From Apostichopus japonicus (taxonomy: Eukaryota > Echinodermata > Holothuroidea > Aspidochirotida > Stichopodidae): a DNA stretch of 64,000 nt. The notes beneath the pieces were generated by a model. That model did not search any database and was not told where the DNA came from. It saw nothing but the letters and a program-made list of their open reading frames with translations. Positions 12,801 to 23,937 of this stretch are shown here, in pieces. Where the stretch lies: positions 24,606,876 to 24,670,875 of the forward strand of contig NC_092567.1 in the NCBI RefSeq assembly GCF_037975245.1, given 5' to 3'. The stretch's first letter is position 1. The number at the start of each line of letters is the position of its first letter. The position numbers were made by a program, and so were the translations under genes.

Positions 12801-15800
12801 TTTCTGGCATGGGGCGGGACCCCCCCCCCCCCCTCAACACCTATTGGCCCCTCTCATCCCATCGATACAGTGACCAAATAATAATAATAATAATAATTAT
12901 GAAATAGTGAAGGTGCAATCGAAGAAAGTGTACATATGTCCACGCTATTCTCTCTCAATCTTGTAAAAGTGAGAGGTGGAGAGAGAGAGAAAGCAAAAGA
13001 ATACCCTACCAATAAATTGGTCGATCATATTTGTTAACGCTGCCTAAAAACTGGGGAAAATTTTGAGCATACTTTTACTTCAAGAATCGCCAAATATGGC
13101 ACAATTTTGCGTTTTAACAAAGTTAAGTATACCATCCTCCCAATTGAACCCTCAAGGACACAGATAAGTTACTGATAATTTTGACTCCCCACCCCCAACC
13201 CCCAACTACCCCCTCCCAAAGTAACCATCCTGGAATGGATCCGCCATTGTCTTGTACCGCCATTCTCAAACTCCTTCCGACACCCCTTCCGCACAAAGCA
13301 GCTACCAGGTTTCGAACTACCACCTATGACGTCATTGTTATCATTTCTCTGCAGCTGCTCCTCAGAGAGCCTTGTTGCAGCTTATTGATCAGTACCCCGA
13401 GGTTGCATCGGTGGAATGTTTACCGACATTTATGGTGACGTACATCGAAAGGGAAGCCTTTCCAGATATCGATCCATCGATTCTGTCTTACGAGGACCCA
13501 GATTGTTACGGTATCATTCACAACGAGACACATCTCGCACTCGGTACTATGTACGGAAAATGCGGAACGCGAGCTGTAAGTTTCATACTCACCATTCTAT
13601 CATTTTCTATTATTATTATTACTACCTGCGATAACCTTCCTGCGTTTCCAAACATTGCTCACCCCGCCACGGAAATCACCTCAATATAAAATGCATGGTT
13701 TATTCAATGACATGCAGTTTTAATATAGCCCCACATTTTAAGTATATATGCTATAAGTTGCTATAGATTTTTTATAAATCAATTTTTGTTTTGCCCTTGA
13801 AGTTATGAGACCTCCAGGTTATTCCTCAATATGAATACAATATATTACACTGAGAAAGTTTGTAAACATGTTATTCCTTTCAATCTGCTTTACACAGATT
13901 GTCAATGAAGATGAAACCAGAGTTTCAATGATCAACACTATATTTCTGCCTCCCATCGGCACATTCATCTTTGACGGTGTTCTTACTCGTTCGAAAAACT
14001 CCGAAGTGCAAGTTAATTGTAGCATCCCAACTCGAAGAGTTGGTTACGTTGAATTCGAAACCAACTCTTCAACCGTCGTCACTAAGAAAAACGAGGTCGG
14101 AGACTTTGGCTACTCCTTGAAGCTCTTCCCAGACGAGGACTATCGTAGACCGTACAGGTATAGGCTATCTAAATGCTTAGCATTGCCTCTTAAAATCAAA
14201 CCCACATCCTCACAGCGATTTGGTATCGATTTTGTATAATTTGATGCAGGCGCGTAGCCAAAGGGAGGGGGCGAAGGGGGCGACAGCCCACTCCTCCCCC
14301 TTGAGCATATTTTTTTTTTGTATGTTTGTATGATATCGCTAGTAATTTCAAGCTTAGATGCAACTTACAAGGCCTGTGAAGTGCCATTTCCAGCGATTTT
14401 CTTGTATGCGTAGCGCCAACTATGGTGGCGCTATACGCTTAGATAGTTTTCAATGCAGAATCTACGGCTCTGATAGTTTGCCTACAGGTTCGCCCCTTCC
14501 TTGGCAAATTCCTGGCTACGCGCCTGATTTGATGGTATTTTTGTGAATTTATCGGGCAAAAATAAAGTGAATGACGTCATTGCAATTCAGCCGAAAATAT
14601 TTTTGTTTCCTACTTCTTTCTTTACAATATTTAACTGACTAATTCACAGAGGCGAATAATACTTCTACAAAAACAAGTTGCATTTTGGTGAAATTCTAAA
14701 TACAGAGACCGTGATACCTGAGCAAACATTCAAATGTATCAGGTTTCAAGAATAAATCACAAGAAGATTAAAATAGTAAAGCAGGTAGTTGTTAGGATAA
14801 GTAAAGTGTTTTTGAAGGGCATTATCCGTTATGGCATCACCTTCAACCTATACTGCCGTGTGCTCAAGTCCCTGGAAGAATCGAGGGTTTAGCCATCTCG
14901 AAATAGATTACATTCAATAAATCACATCTTGAGTTATGATCGTAATATTGAGTGTAATATATTTTACTTTCCATATAAATGTCCCATTACATACACAAGA
15001 ATATCCCTTTACTAAAGCCTTGCTCTTTCTTTCACCAGAGTCTGGGATTTCCCAGTATCAGTACAATCAAATTCACGGCTACACTTCGAAGCCCGAACAT
15101 ATACGAGTGAGGATTTTTCGCCATTCCTGCAAGAATGTGTCGCCACACCAACTGATGACCCACGGTCATCGCTTCGTTACGTCATTATAAGAGAAGGGTA
15201 TGTTTACACGTGGTTTACGTATTATATATATATATGGTGACTTTAAAGGTAAAAGGTCGTGTGTTTGTAAGGTATCAGACTGTTCCTCTTGCTGAAATGT
15301 ACTACGGTTATAGTTTTCCATCGATTGTTTCATCTCTGTAGTAAAAAATTTCAATCGTCTTGTGTATTTTGTAAACCAGTAAGAAATACAAAAGGAAACA
15401 TCAATTTCAGTTAATTCTAGTAAGTTAATAACGGGATATGTTTAATGTTCGTTTAATGTTTTCTTATTGAAATTTTACTCTCAAATTTACCTTTGACTTA
15501 TTTTCAGATGCCCTGAAGATGAAACCATCATTTTCCACTACAACCACCCATCCTCGAAGAGGATCCGTTTCTCGATCGAAGCGTTTTCCTTCATCGGATA
15601 CAATTTACAGAGTTCGGTAAGAGAATAGCATACGGAGCAAGACATTAACTTTTATTTGGTTTTTATATGAAAATCTTACTCGTAATGTTAAGTCACATTC
15701 GGTGACCTTTAGCCTATCTTAATCTGAAATACTACCGTTATTGACATGACTTAATGATATCTTGGGTTCCAGGGTCAACACTAAAAACACTTTCAAAATG

Positions 15801-17862
15801 CGTCACACGCATAGGCGTAGGAAGCGGGGGCTGGGGGCTTCAGCCCCCAACCAAAAATTTTTGTGAAAATTCGGGCAATATGCTGTGAAAAATCAAATTA
15901 GGCTCCTACGTACGCCTATGGTCACACGTCACATATTAACACAATGACAGCCACCCAGACACTCCGCCAGATAACTATAGGAGAAATCCAAAATGTAGAG
16001 AAAATGGTCTTAGATAGTTTGAGATAGTTCTTCCTCACAAAACTGTGTTACTCAATCTGAAGCAGGGGATTGGGTGGGATTTTGGGTCGTTTAATGATAA
16101 TGTAATCATAGGTTTAGCCTTCTAGAAAGAGTGATAAAGCTGTAGACGAAGATGTGTATTAACAACAAAATATTTCTCCTGGCACCAATACAGCAACCTA
16201 AGACAGAAGTCTCTTTTACTCTACAGAACCAACCAGCTGCCAAAACATTATATATTCTCCAAGTTGCATATGATTGTCTTTTAACCAAACCTATCGTTCC
16301 TTCTTCAAGTTTCACAAACTATTAAATCTACTTGTAATAGCGTAATGCCAGTAACTTTCCCGTAATACGTTTACTCGACATAAACATTACGTTAAATGCC
16401 GAACTTCTCTTGAAATCCTTTCCCTTCCTATTTGTAGTTGTATCGAACTAGAGTAGGATCCCTTCTTACAATGTGTGCCAGCAAGTTACTTTGACTTCTG
16501 ACGTACACCCCGCAGCAAAGATATTTTCATATAACGATTTCCAATTCAATAAAAATCAGTTGGGATTTGGATTCCTGTTGGATTCCTGTTGGATTCCTGT
16601 AAAGCCAAGTTAATGTATTGATTTACTGACCTCATGCATAATATTACTTCTCAGATGTATTTTTTGCCTTATTGGTTCTATATATTTAACATTTTGGTTT
16701 TGTTACTATTTGTTTTAGGGTTTTTTTTCATTTGTAAAGCGCTTTGAGCAGCTTTGCTGATTTTGCGCTATATAAATATTACTTATTATTATTATTGTGT
16801 GTACATATTTCACGCAGATTTTTGTACACTGTGATATAAGAGACTGCAACCCACTAAATGGAAGCTGTGACACGAACTGTCCCGAGCCCCATGAGGTGGA
16901 TCCCAATTTATCAAAGAGGAGCGTGTCTTCCTTACGAACGAGCAGTGGAGATGAAAATACTGACGGTCCTATCAGAATCATTACCACCGTGGAAGAGGAT
17001 GGTTCCAAAGGTATTTCAATAACGTACACCCTTGATCAAAGTACACATATATATATATACTCGATCTAATGTATCGGTTTTGGTGGAGCGCCACATATTC
17101 CAAAAGTACCGAGCAGTCCTTCGGTTTCATTGGATATCTTTCAATTCCACAGTTATGCATATATATATGCTTGGGCTTGTTAACATCATTTTGGGTACAA
17201 TTGAAACGCACCGGTATGATGTGCGAGACACATCTCAATAACTTACCTAATATACCCGTCATATAATTAATCCACAGTTTCGTTTTAAGACAAAGAACCC
17301 TCTAAAATGTTCTTCCGACAATAAATTAGAAAAATCACGACGACTATGCATTTGAAGCTAAATGAAATTATTAAAAAGGATATTATTGAAGTAAAAAAAA
17401 AGATATAATTGTTGTTGTTCGTGACGGATACATGCGAAGCAAGTGCATTATTTTGTAAGTTTATAGAAATGCATTTCCATAAGGTTTACCCTTAAATTTA
17501 TCCTAATGTTAGTGACGGAATGAACTACTGAATAAACATATCATAATGAATAATCATATCACACTGATCTCATACAGTGCGACTTTTCTCATAGAATTAT
17601 CGATTTTTAATAGGATTTATCCACTTTGTCCTGATTACTGTTCAATGACATTTGTTACCTTCCAGCTCGCCGAGATGGTTTCTCCTTTGGTGAAACAGTC
17701 CTCACGTGTCTCGTCTCTGTTGCCATAGTGATGGTTATGGTATTGGCGTATCTTGTCGTGAAAGTGTCGAAGCAAGCAAATCGTCCATCTGTTTGTACAC
17801 ATTGCAGTCAAAAATCGAAAATCTCGAAGGTAGCCCTAATTTCAGCCAAGTCGAAGATATGA
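1563..17862 (+). CDS. ZP-domain type I membrane protein with N-terminal RGG/SW region (16 coding exons)
   Basis: Coding exons: 1563-1685, 6755-6978, 7208-7312, 8264-8400, 8734-8846, 9403-9674, 10222-10380, 10641-10681, 11708-11811, 12257-12521, 13355-13575, 13898-14157, 15039-15197, 15508-15616, 16818-17010, 17666-17862. All junctions are GT-AG and phases agree, giving 2682 nt or 893 residues. Order: signal peptide (1-23), a cysteine-containing region starting HFRGGYISW (to about 390), an Ig-like segment (about 392-514), a ZP module (about 530-790), dibasic KR (797-798), a transmembrane helix (about 840-860) and a basic tail of about 33 residues. ZP modules polymerise into extracellular matrices such as egg coats and epithelial surfaces after cleavage near the C-terminus; that role is inferred here. 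The start is the first ATG before a clean signal peptide. I know the N-terminal region only from uncharacterised marine invertebrate proteins, so I give no name. Confidence 0.88.
5454..5823. mobile_element. hAT-like MITE with 8-bp target duplication
   Basis: A 370-bp element begins CAGTGGCGTAGGAA and ends TTCCTACGCCCTTG, so the ends are imperfect inverted repeats. It is flanked on both sides by the same 8 bases, GATATAAC (5446-5453 and 5824-5831). Eight-base duplications are typical of hAT elements. The interior is rich in G and C runs, with no transposase. Confidence 0.8.
5913..6276. mobile_element. TTAA-flanked MITE, copy A
   Basis: A roughly 364-bp element whose ends read TTTAAAGGCATTGAAGACTC and, inverted, TTTAAAGGGAGCGAAGAGTC. 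TTAA lies at both edges (5913-5916, 6273-6276), the target-site type of piggyBac-like elements. A second copy in opposite orientation is at 39812-40176. No transposase is encoded. Confidence 0.7.
9779..9843. repeat. (TA)n microsatellite, about 65 bp
   Basis: A near-pure TA run in intron 6 of the ZP gene, just after the donor at 9675. Similar TA runs occur at about 22819-22855, 49893-49957 and 61164-61185. Confidence 0.9.
10755..11325. repeat. Satellite array of ATACA/ATGCA pentamers, about 570 bp
   Basis: A long array built from 5-base words (AATAC, AATGC, AATAA) that forms higher-order blocks containing CATGCAATACAATGCACTAC. It lies in intron 8 of the ZP gene. The period of 5 keeps stop codons out of some minus frames and creates long Cys/Tyr/Ile/Leu-rich open frames that are artefacts. 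Confidence 0.9.
11708..12521 (+). other. Ig-like (SbsA/Big_5-like) segment, exons 9-10
   Basis: After a proline-rich lead-in (STPEPIPERSYPSS) the sequence reads IWELHFTEKV and ends NYTIRLESGAVVG...WNFTT. This is the pattern of the SbsA-type bacterial Ig-like fold: an F-T/S-E-x-V strand near the start and a Y-T-h-x-L...F-x-T ending. There are several N-glycosylation sequons (NGT, NVT, NYT, NFT). The family call rests on motif shape alone and needs a profile search. Confidence 0.5.
14247..14526 (-). mobile_element. hAT-like MITE, CAGGCGCGTAGC family, complete copy
   Basis: A 280-bp element with ends CAGGCGCGTAGCC and GGCTACGCGCCTG, flanked by the 8-base duplication ATTTGATG (14239-14246 and 14527-14534). 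Its interior, read on the minus strand, matches the partial copies at 29641 and 31071 through a block containing CTATCTAAGCG and AGCGCCACCATAG. It inserted in intron 12, 90 bases after the exon. Confidence 0.85.
15810..15920. mobile_element. Short hAT-like MITE, 111 bp, with 8-bp duplication
   Basis: Ends are CATAGGCGTAGGA and, inverted, CATAGGCGTACGTAGGA, flanked by GTCACACG at 15802-15809 and 15921-15928. It contains a GGGGGCT/AGCCCCC hairpin. Partial relatives occur near 30310 and 50690-50873. Confidence 0.85.
17666..17862 (+). other. Transmembrane and cytoplasmic exon of the ZP protein
   Basis: The last exon encodes ARRDGFSFGE, then a 21-residue hydrophobic helix (VLTCLVSVAIVMVMVLAYLV), then a short Lys/Ser-rich tail with a C-x2-C pair, stopping at TGA 17860-17862. 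The phase matches exon 15 (one base carried over). A longer open frame here in another phase is a shadow. Confidence 0.85.
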
Positions 17863-18219
17863 GCAACATACTGTCCAGAGTCTTTGAATCTTCAAGCGGG
17901 ACACATTAGCTGATGTACATGAAGTCATGGACTAAAGCAATGTTTATTATGCAGCACATTTACAATTTTTGAATCAAACTTGGAAACTAAAGAAAAGACG
18001 TGCTAGCAGCCAGTCCGTGCTATAGTCTGCGGTTTATCGAATCCCTCTCTCTCTATTTCACTCTTCATTATATTCCTGTAAATTTCATCCTTTTTTCAAT
18101 ACTTGTTTCTTGTCAACTTTGTACACTTCCATAAAGGATGAACATCGTTTACCAAACGCTTAATAGCGAATGCAATTTGATGAGAAAAAAATGTTTCCAA
18201 AAATATATCTGGCAAGACA

Positions 18220-18225
18220 ATTAAA
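18220..18225 (+). terminator. Candidate poly(A) signal of the ZP gene (ATTAAA)
   Basis: ATTAAA lies 358 bases after the stop codon in AT-rich sequence. A canonical AATAAA occurs only much further on (19807-19812). Either could be used. Confidence 0.3.
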
Positions 18226-19395
18226 ACGTTTTATCGTCATATCAGTAGAGCTTCTTCTTAATAATTAAGTTAATTAGCAGTTGAGGTGGGTTGGCTGGGA
18301 TTTCCGGTTTTCAGGCTCGGAACCTGTGTCTCAGCTCACTGGGTCCGAGGTAACGAAGATGCGGCCAGGTTGAGGTAACGAAATATGCTAAATTTCACAC
18401 GAGGTGCTAAATGGGCCGCTTGTTACTTTTTTTCAGATGTTATTCTTATGCAATACTCTTTCGGTATTACAATTTCAGTGTCTACTTACTCATCCCGCCC
18501 CCCCCCCCTACTATCTTCCTATCCGGCGCCCTCTTCTGAGAAACATCTATGATCTCGTCACTCGTAAACCTTTCCATAGCGGTGTTCATCTTTTTTTGAA
18601 ATGCTGCCCTCACTATCTCAAGCTCATTTGGGCATCCTTCAGACCCAAGAAAACATATTGATATAGCCTCTGTAGCACCATGGAGCTATAATCTGTTTAT
18701 AGCCCCTGCAACACAGACAAGATTACATAGCGAAGCAAAAAGGAACTTCGCTTGAATTCAGTGACAGGGCAGTTTCAACTAGTGTTACTATAACAACGTT
18801 TTAGAAGACATTTTTCTGTGAAGGCCTTTTTAATATTGTGTCAAATGATTGTTTAAAGCATGAATTTGGGCAAAATTCTAATTTTTATATGTCATAGTTT
18901 TTCTCTAAAGTTGTTTGTAATGTATGAAAGATAATGCAGTTTGAGACCAAGAATAGCAGTTCAAACTGTGCTAAAATGTTCTAATCAACTTGGAAATATA
19001 GACAAAACGTTAGCACACTAGAATATCAGATTTCACACGCCTGCTTTCAGCGTTTCTTCAAAACCAAACCATATCCATGACGGTCTAGGTATACTGAGAT
19101 ACCTTTTGTTAGTCTACTGTAAATATAGGGTCATGCGATATTCAAAAATGGTAATTACTATACAGAAAACTATTCACGAAGATAAAGAGTTTTCAAAAGA
19201 GGTTCAAACTGCTAATAGGAATTGTAGGAAAATACTGATCAAATTTCATCATTATCAATGACCAGTGTTGACGGTACCTTACATAAATGCAGGGGGGAAG
19301 CTATCGGTCAAATTAGGAAAAGCTACCGTATACCCCATTACAATGAAAACTCTTAAAGACTCAGTTTGTACAAACTGAACAAATATTTGGTTTTT

Positions 19396-19425
19396 CCAGG
19401 GAGTTGTTATGGAACAACTCCCTGG
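19396..19425. repeat. Perfect hairpin, 13-bp stem and 4-base loop
   Basis: CCAGGGAGTTGTT is followed by ATGG and then its exact reverse complement AACAACTCCCTGG, and T runs lie on both sides. The role is unknown. Confidence 0.8.
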
Positions 19426-19627
19426 TTTTTCAAAGTAGAATCTGCTGTTGCTATTCATAGAAAAATGGCGCAAGACAATATTTCTATACCTATACGCTAG
19501 TACAATGTGTATCCCTCCATAGTGTACAATACCCAAGAATATGGTTGATGGCCAAACACCAATGCGTATGAAAAGTCCATCCAGTAATATCAATAGTACC
19601 TTGTGTACACAAGCAGGTTACCAGATG

Positions 19628-19889
19628 CCAGAGTTTCTCAATTGGCGTCCCGTGTCCAATATTCGGCACGGGGGGAAATTGTCGAGTCGGTCCCCAAAAG
19701 GAAACTCGGCCCGTAAGCTTTACAGTAATCGGACATGTGGACCATTATGTAGGGGCACCCTGTCTGCCTATCCATTCACATTAATCATTATAGTTATATA
19801 TGAAAAAATAAAAAGTGCGTTCTCTCTGGCCCTTGTCTCCAACTGAAGTGTTTATGGCCCTCGTGAAAATTAATTGAGAACTTCTGTTC
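19628..19889. mobile_element. Possible degraded hAT-type repeat
   Basis: The left end, CAGAGTTTCTCAATTGG, and the inverted right end, CAGAAGTTCTCAATTAA, resemble the CAG-x-GGTTCTCAA type of hAT terminal repeat. I could not find a matching target duplication, so the boundaries are uncertain. Confidence 0.35.
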
Positions 19890-22816
19890 TAGACCTTCTT
19901 CCGTCCCAGGGATGTTTTTTTTTTTTACATTAGAAATGACCAGGAAGCAAATGATTAATTTCAAAGTTACTTACTCTTATGTAACATGTTGTTAACATGA
20001 ACTCTAAAGAAGGAAAAATGACTTTTTTCCCCACACTCAGCCTACTTCTGATACAGTATAATTGATTAATAATAATATTAATAATACAAATTAATAATAA
20101 TAATTATCAGCAGTTATTAACATTGGTGGTAATGTGTCAACCGTGACGCTATGGTCAGCACTAAGATATTAGTAAATATTTGTAAGTAGCAATTTCAAGC
20201 ACTTAAGACTGTAAACAGGTAAATAGTCTGACAATCCATTTAACCCGGCAAAACGTTTTTATTATATTTGACGGATCCTAGTTTTGATTGACGTGAAGGT
20301 ATGGCCATTCATTCAACACAAAAGGTGTTTTTCTAACGTAATTCAGATTTAATTACTTCTATGAATACACGTTTTCTTACTCAACATAAATATTTGGCAA
20401 CCAGGTAGGTGGTGGCATAAAAAGAATGGGGTAACAAAAGTAATGAAATGCTATGATCTGATAGCATAATAAAGCATTCAATTGCTATAGCAACAGGACT
20501 TTGAAGAAACTGTCACTACAATTATCCTCTTGTACTACTAAATTTGCTGATTTCCCAATTACAAAACCGAAGGACGAGTGATCTAATAGCAACAATTAAA
20601 ATTTGAAATTATAATGGATTCAGTGAATTGAAATGATAACGATTTGAATATTCAAATTAGACTGTCTTTCTGAAGAGTATGAACCTATATTTTCAACGCT
20701 GATAATGTCTGATATATGATAAAGAGGTAGGCATCCGTTCGCCGCATCATTTTGAGAAGATTTGAAAAAATGGCGATTTTTTTTGCCTAAATTTGAAAAA
20801 AAACATAAGGGTATAGCCTTACAAAATGATTAAATTTGGACCAAAAATCGAGGTTTCCAAATTTCAGCCTAAATGTCTACAATAAATAATCTATACCAGC
20901 GGTTATCAAGTTCATGGATTTCCATCCAGGAAGACCCTGCGACAACAACAACCAGTTACAACAAAAATCTGCACACAAACTAATTTACTATATTCGGGTA
21001 TGCGGCGATCCTTTTAGCGGTATAGGCTTCAGCATCCTACCGGCTTGTTTGAAAAGACCAATGTTTCTCTCCGTCGCAGCAGAAATTTATATAACGACAC
21101 ATGGTCTAGATGAGACATATATACATGGACAGGCAGCTAAAATGAATGAAGAATAGAGCAAAAAAGCTTTCAATTCTTACGTATATCGTTTTTGAGACAG
21201 CAACATTTGAAGTAACTCGACAGACATGTTTTGTACGTAAAGTGCATTTGAAGCATGTTGTGATGCCTTAGAGGGACATTTACATTGCCTAGCATCACAG
21301 TGCTTTCCCCTTCACCAGCGGCATAATCTGCAACTAGAAAAGAAAAAAAAAAGAACAAATAGAAGCCTCGCTCGCTCGCCCTCCTCTTCCTCCCCCATGC
21401 ACTTGTGAAGTTGGGGGTCATGTGAAGTTGGGGGTCATTTAGAACTAAATCAAACGGGCTTCGTAAATACTCTTGGCATATGCTTTAAGGCTTTCAGGAA
21501 CATTCTGAAGTGGTTATTGTTCAAAATGTTTGCACAATGGGGGAGTGTTCATATACACTGTTATACGGTGAATCTATATAAGCCACTTACAGTTACGTCA
21601 AAAGATAGAACTGTCAAACGTTGGTTAGCGTTATTTTTGGTTATATATGCAGCACTCTACTTGGTTTCTAGTGTCGACTTAATGTCATTAAGGAAAATAA
21701 ACTTTACAAAGGTTGGTATATATCTAACGTTAAATTAGAAACTTTTTTTCAGTTAAGTATCTATGAAATTCTAGTAAACTAGTTAAATCTATGAAATTTT
21801 ATGAAATAAAATACGTCTGTCTTTTTTATGTTAAAGTTTTCTAAGTTTTCGTTTGTTATAGTTATAAGCTCGACGAATTGAAGTATTAGTCATCTGCTAC
21901 TCACTACACTACATGCGGTGTTCTCGGACTTCTCTCCTAGCACTAACATAACTTCAAATGTTCACACAAAACACGAATAGCTGGGGCAATTGACTTTCAC
22001 ACCCATTCGACAACACCACTTATTTTGTACTTGGTACGATAACATGTCTAAAATTCCACACCCGTGAGAAGAAGAATTGGTATTGCATCTATTAGGGGTA
22101 CACCACCAAATTTAGTGGTTTCATATCAAATTAGAATGATATATACTGGGCGAATAAAAGTGACAAGGTTGCAATAACTTGATGAAAATCGGGGACATCC
22201 GTTCTATATTCCAATTCTTTTCTTCTTAATTTTTCTTGTGGGGAAAGATGTGAAAATAGCTGTTTCTATTTTTCAATTTTTCTTTTGTTAAACGTACGTG
22301 TTTCTTCTATACGTACGTGTGGTGAGGTCAGCTAAACAGTTCATTGCTCACGCATAAAACAGGCTTTTGTAGCTTCTTCAAACACCGAGTTACTTCGAAC
22401 ATCGTGAAGGGCATATTTTACGTAAGCACATATCTGTCTACTCTTTTTTTTGAAAGAAAGCATTATGATTCTAGTGGTATTGTCTTATTTTTCTACCACC
22501 CGGCATAATAGTTTTGGCGTCTATCCGGGAAGCACCTCTGAAGTTAGCTTCAGGATCAGAACAGAGTTAGGCTATTAACGGTAAGGAAAAAAAAACTTTT
22601 TATTATTCTTTTAACGATATCTTTCGGAAGATGTTATTAGAAGCAAATTTCATGTGCAGTGCACTTAAATAACTTTTGTACCAAAACCATGCAGTGCTCT
22701 CAAAATAGTCCAGATGAAAATGAAAATAAATCAAATCAAGTCTATTCAAATTATAATGTGCCAATTGTCATTTTCTATTGAAACATTGATGTTGCTATTA
22801 ATTTGAAATAACGCAC

Positions 22817-22859
<43 letters not shown>

Positions 22860-23846
22860 TATATATAGATATAGTAGATATGCACTATATATATCTGTAG
22901 TTTTTGTCATGAATTTGCTTGTGCTATTCGATCGTTGAATTATTACGTGTGACATTTAGTTTCTATAAATCCCGCGAGTATGAATTGTCCGGGTTTTACT
23001 ATCGAATGAGATTTGCTTAAACGATTTGGTATATTAAGAATATAATATCCGATAGTTACTGTAAGAGAACATTTTGTTTACTCTCGTGAAAAAGAGTTAA
23101 CACGCATTAACTGAGAAACGAATGAAAGGCCAAGGGGTTCCATAAGGGGGCCCTGAAATACGGAATAACGAATAATTCATTTGCAATTTAATCACATAGT
23201 ACTTATGGAAAATAAATATTTATGAAAGGGGTCCGGTGACACATAACACTTGTAGCCGGGCCCTGAACTGGAGTACGACACCAATGGAAATGTTTTTTAA
23301 CCGTAACCTGAGGTGCAAGACGGTTGGGGCTCTTGTTTTTATAAAGAGGTACGCTTTGTGGTGGCAGTAGTTTTAAAATAACCGAAGGACGATATAGATG
23401 TATATATGCTGTTCATGAAGTAAGTTTTAGTGCCAACATTCATCATCCTAGAACTCGTAATCAACTCTTGGAAATGTAACCAACTCTTGGAAATGTTATT
23501 CATCGCATCATAAATCTTTTTTCTTCCCAACTGTAAGTAAAATTAGTACCTGCATAAAATTACCATCATTTTTATTAAAATTTCAAAATCTTTTCAAAAC
23601 TGATGATACAAGTACATATATTCTCTTTTGTTCTTTCTTTCTTCATTTTTTTTCTTTTTGGCAAAGAAGACTAAAATATTTACTGACATATTCTGTGATT
23701 TCAGTGCTATTTCGGCAGCAATATTCATTAATCTGTAGAATCGCTGATGATGTTCTGCTACTACATAGTGGTTGGTCTTATACCAACAGTATATAGGAAT
23801 TATTCAATATTCTTATTTATATAGGATATTAAATATCGCTGGAAGG

Positions 23847-23937
23847 ATGGCGAATCTTACAGTAGAAGAACAGCTCAAAGTACTGCAACACAACTCTGAC
23901 ACATTCTTTATTGTTATTGAGGCGGCACTGATCTCAC
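23847..23937 (+). other. amt: First coding exon of the ammonium transporter
   Basis: ATGGCGAATCTTACAG starts [20 protein letters not shown], the polar N-terminus expected before the first membrane helix, and the exon ends with one base that joins TA of exon 2 to make Leu. The join restores the family sequence [31 protein letters not shown] just before 23824 could be the acceptor of a 5' UTR intron. Confidence 0.85.

Larger units (their letters stand above)
13355..17010 (+). other. Zona pellucida module (ZP-N plus ZP-C), exons 11-15
   Basis: ZP-N shows the expected four cysteines: VEC (536), DPDC, the signature Y-x-K-CGTRA, and QVNC. ZP-C follows with CVATP, EGCPED, IFVHCDIRDC and two more cysteines before the dibasic site SKRS. 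The strand pattern matches canonical ZP modules, which are about 260 residues. The KR pair and downstream membrane helix match the consensus cleavage and membrane release layout of ZP proteins. Confidence 0.88.
17863..23846. other. Spacer between the ZP and ammonium transporter genes
   Basis: This contains the ZP gene 3' UTR at its left edge, a perfect short hairpin (19396-19425), a possible degraded hAT-like repeat (19628-19889), a TA run near 22819-22855 and the 5' flank of the transporter. Short open frames around 20914-21156 and 21517-21738 have no recognisable family or splice support. I see no further gene. Confidence 0.5.

Noticed and set aside
20914-21156. 80-codon plus-strand frame between the ZP and transporter genes
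   Set aside because: No signal peptide, domain or splice support; it may be a decayed repeat.
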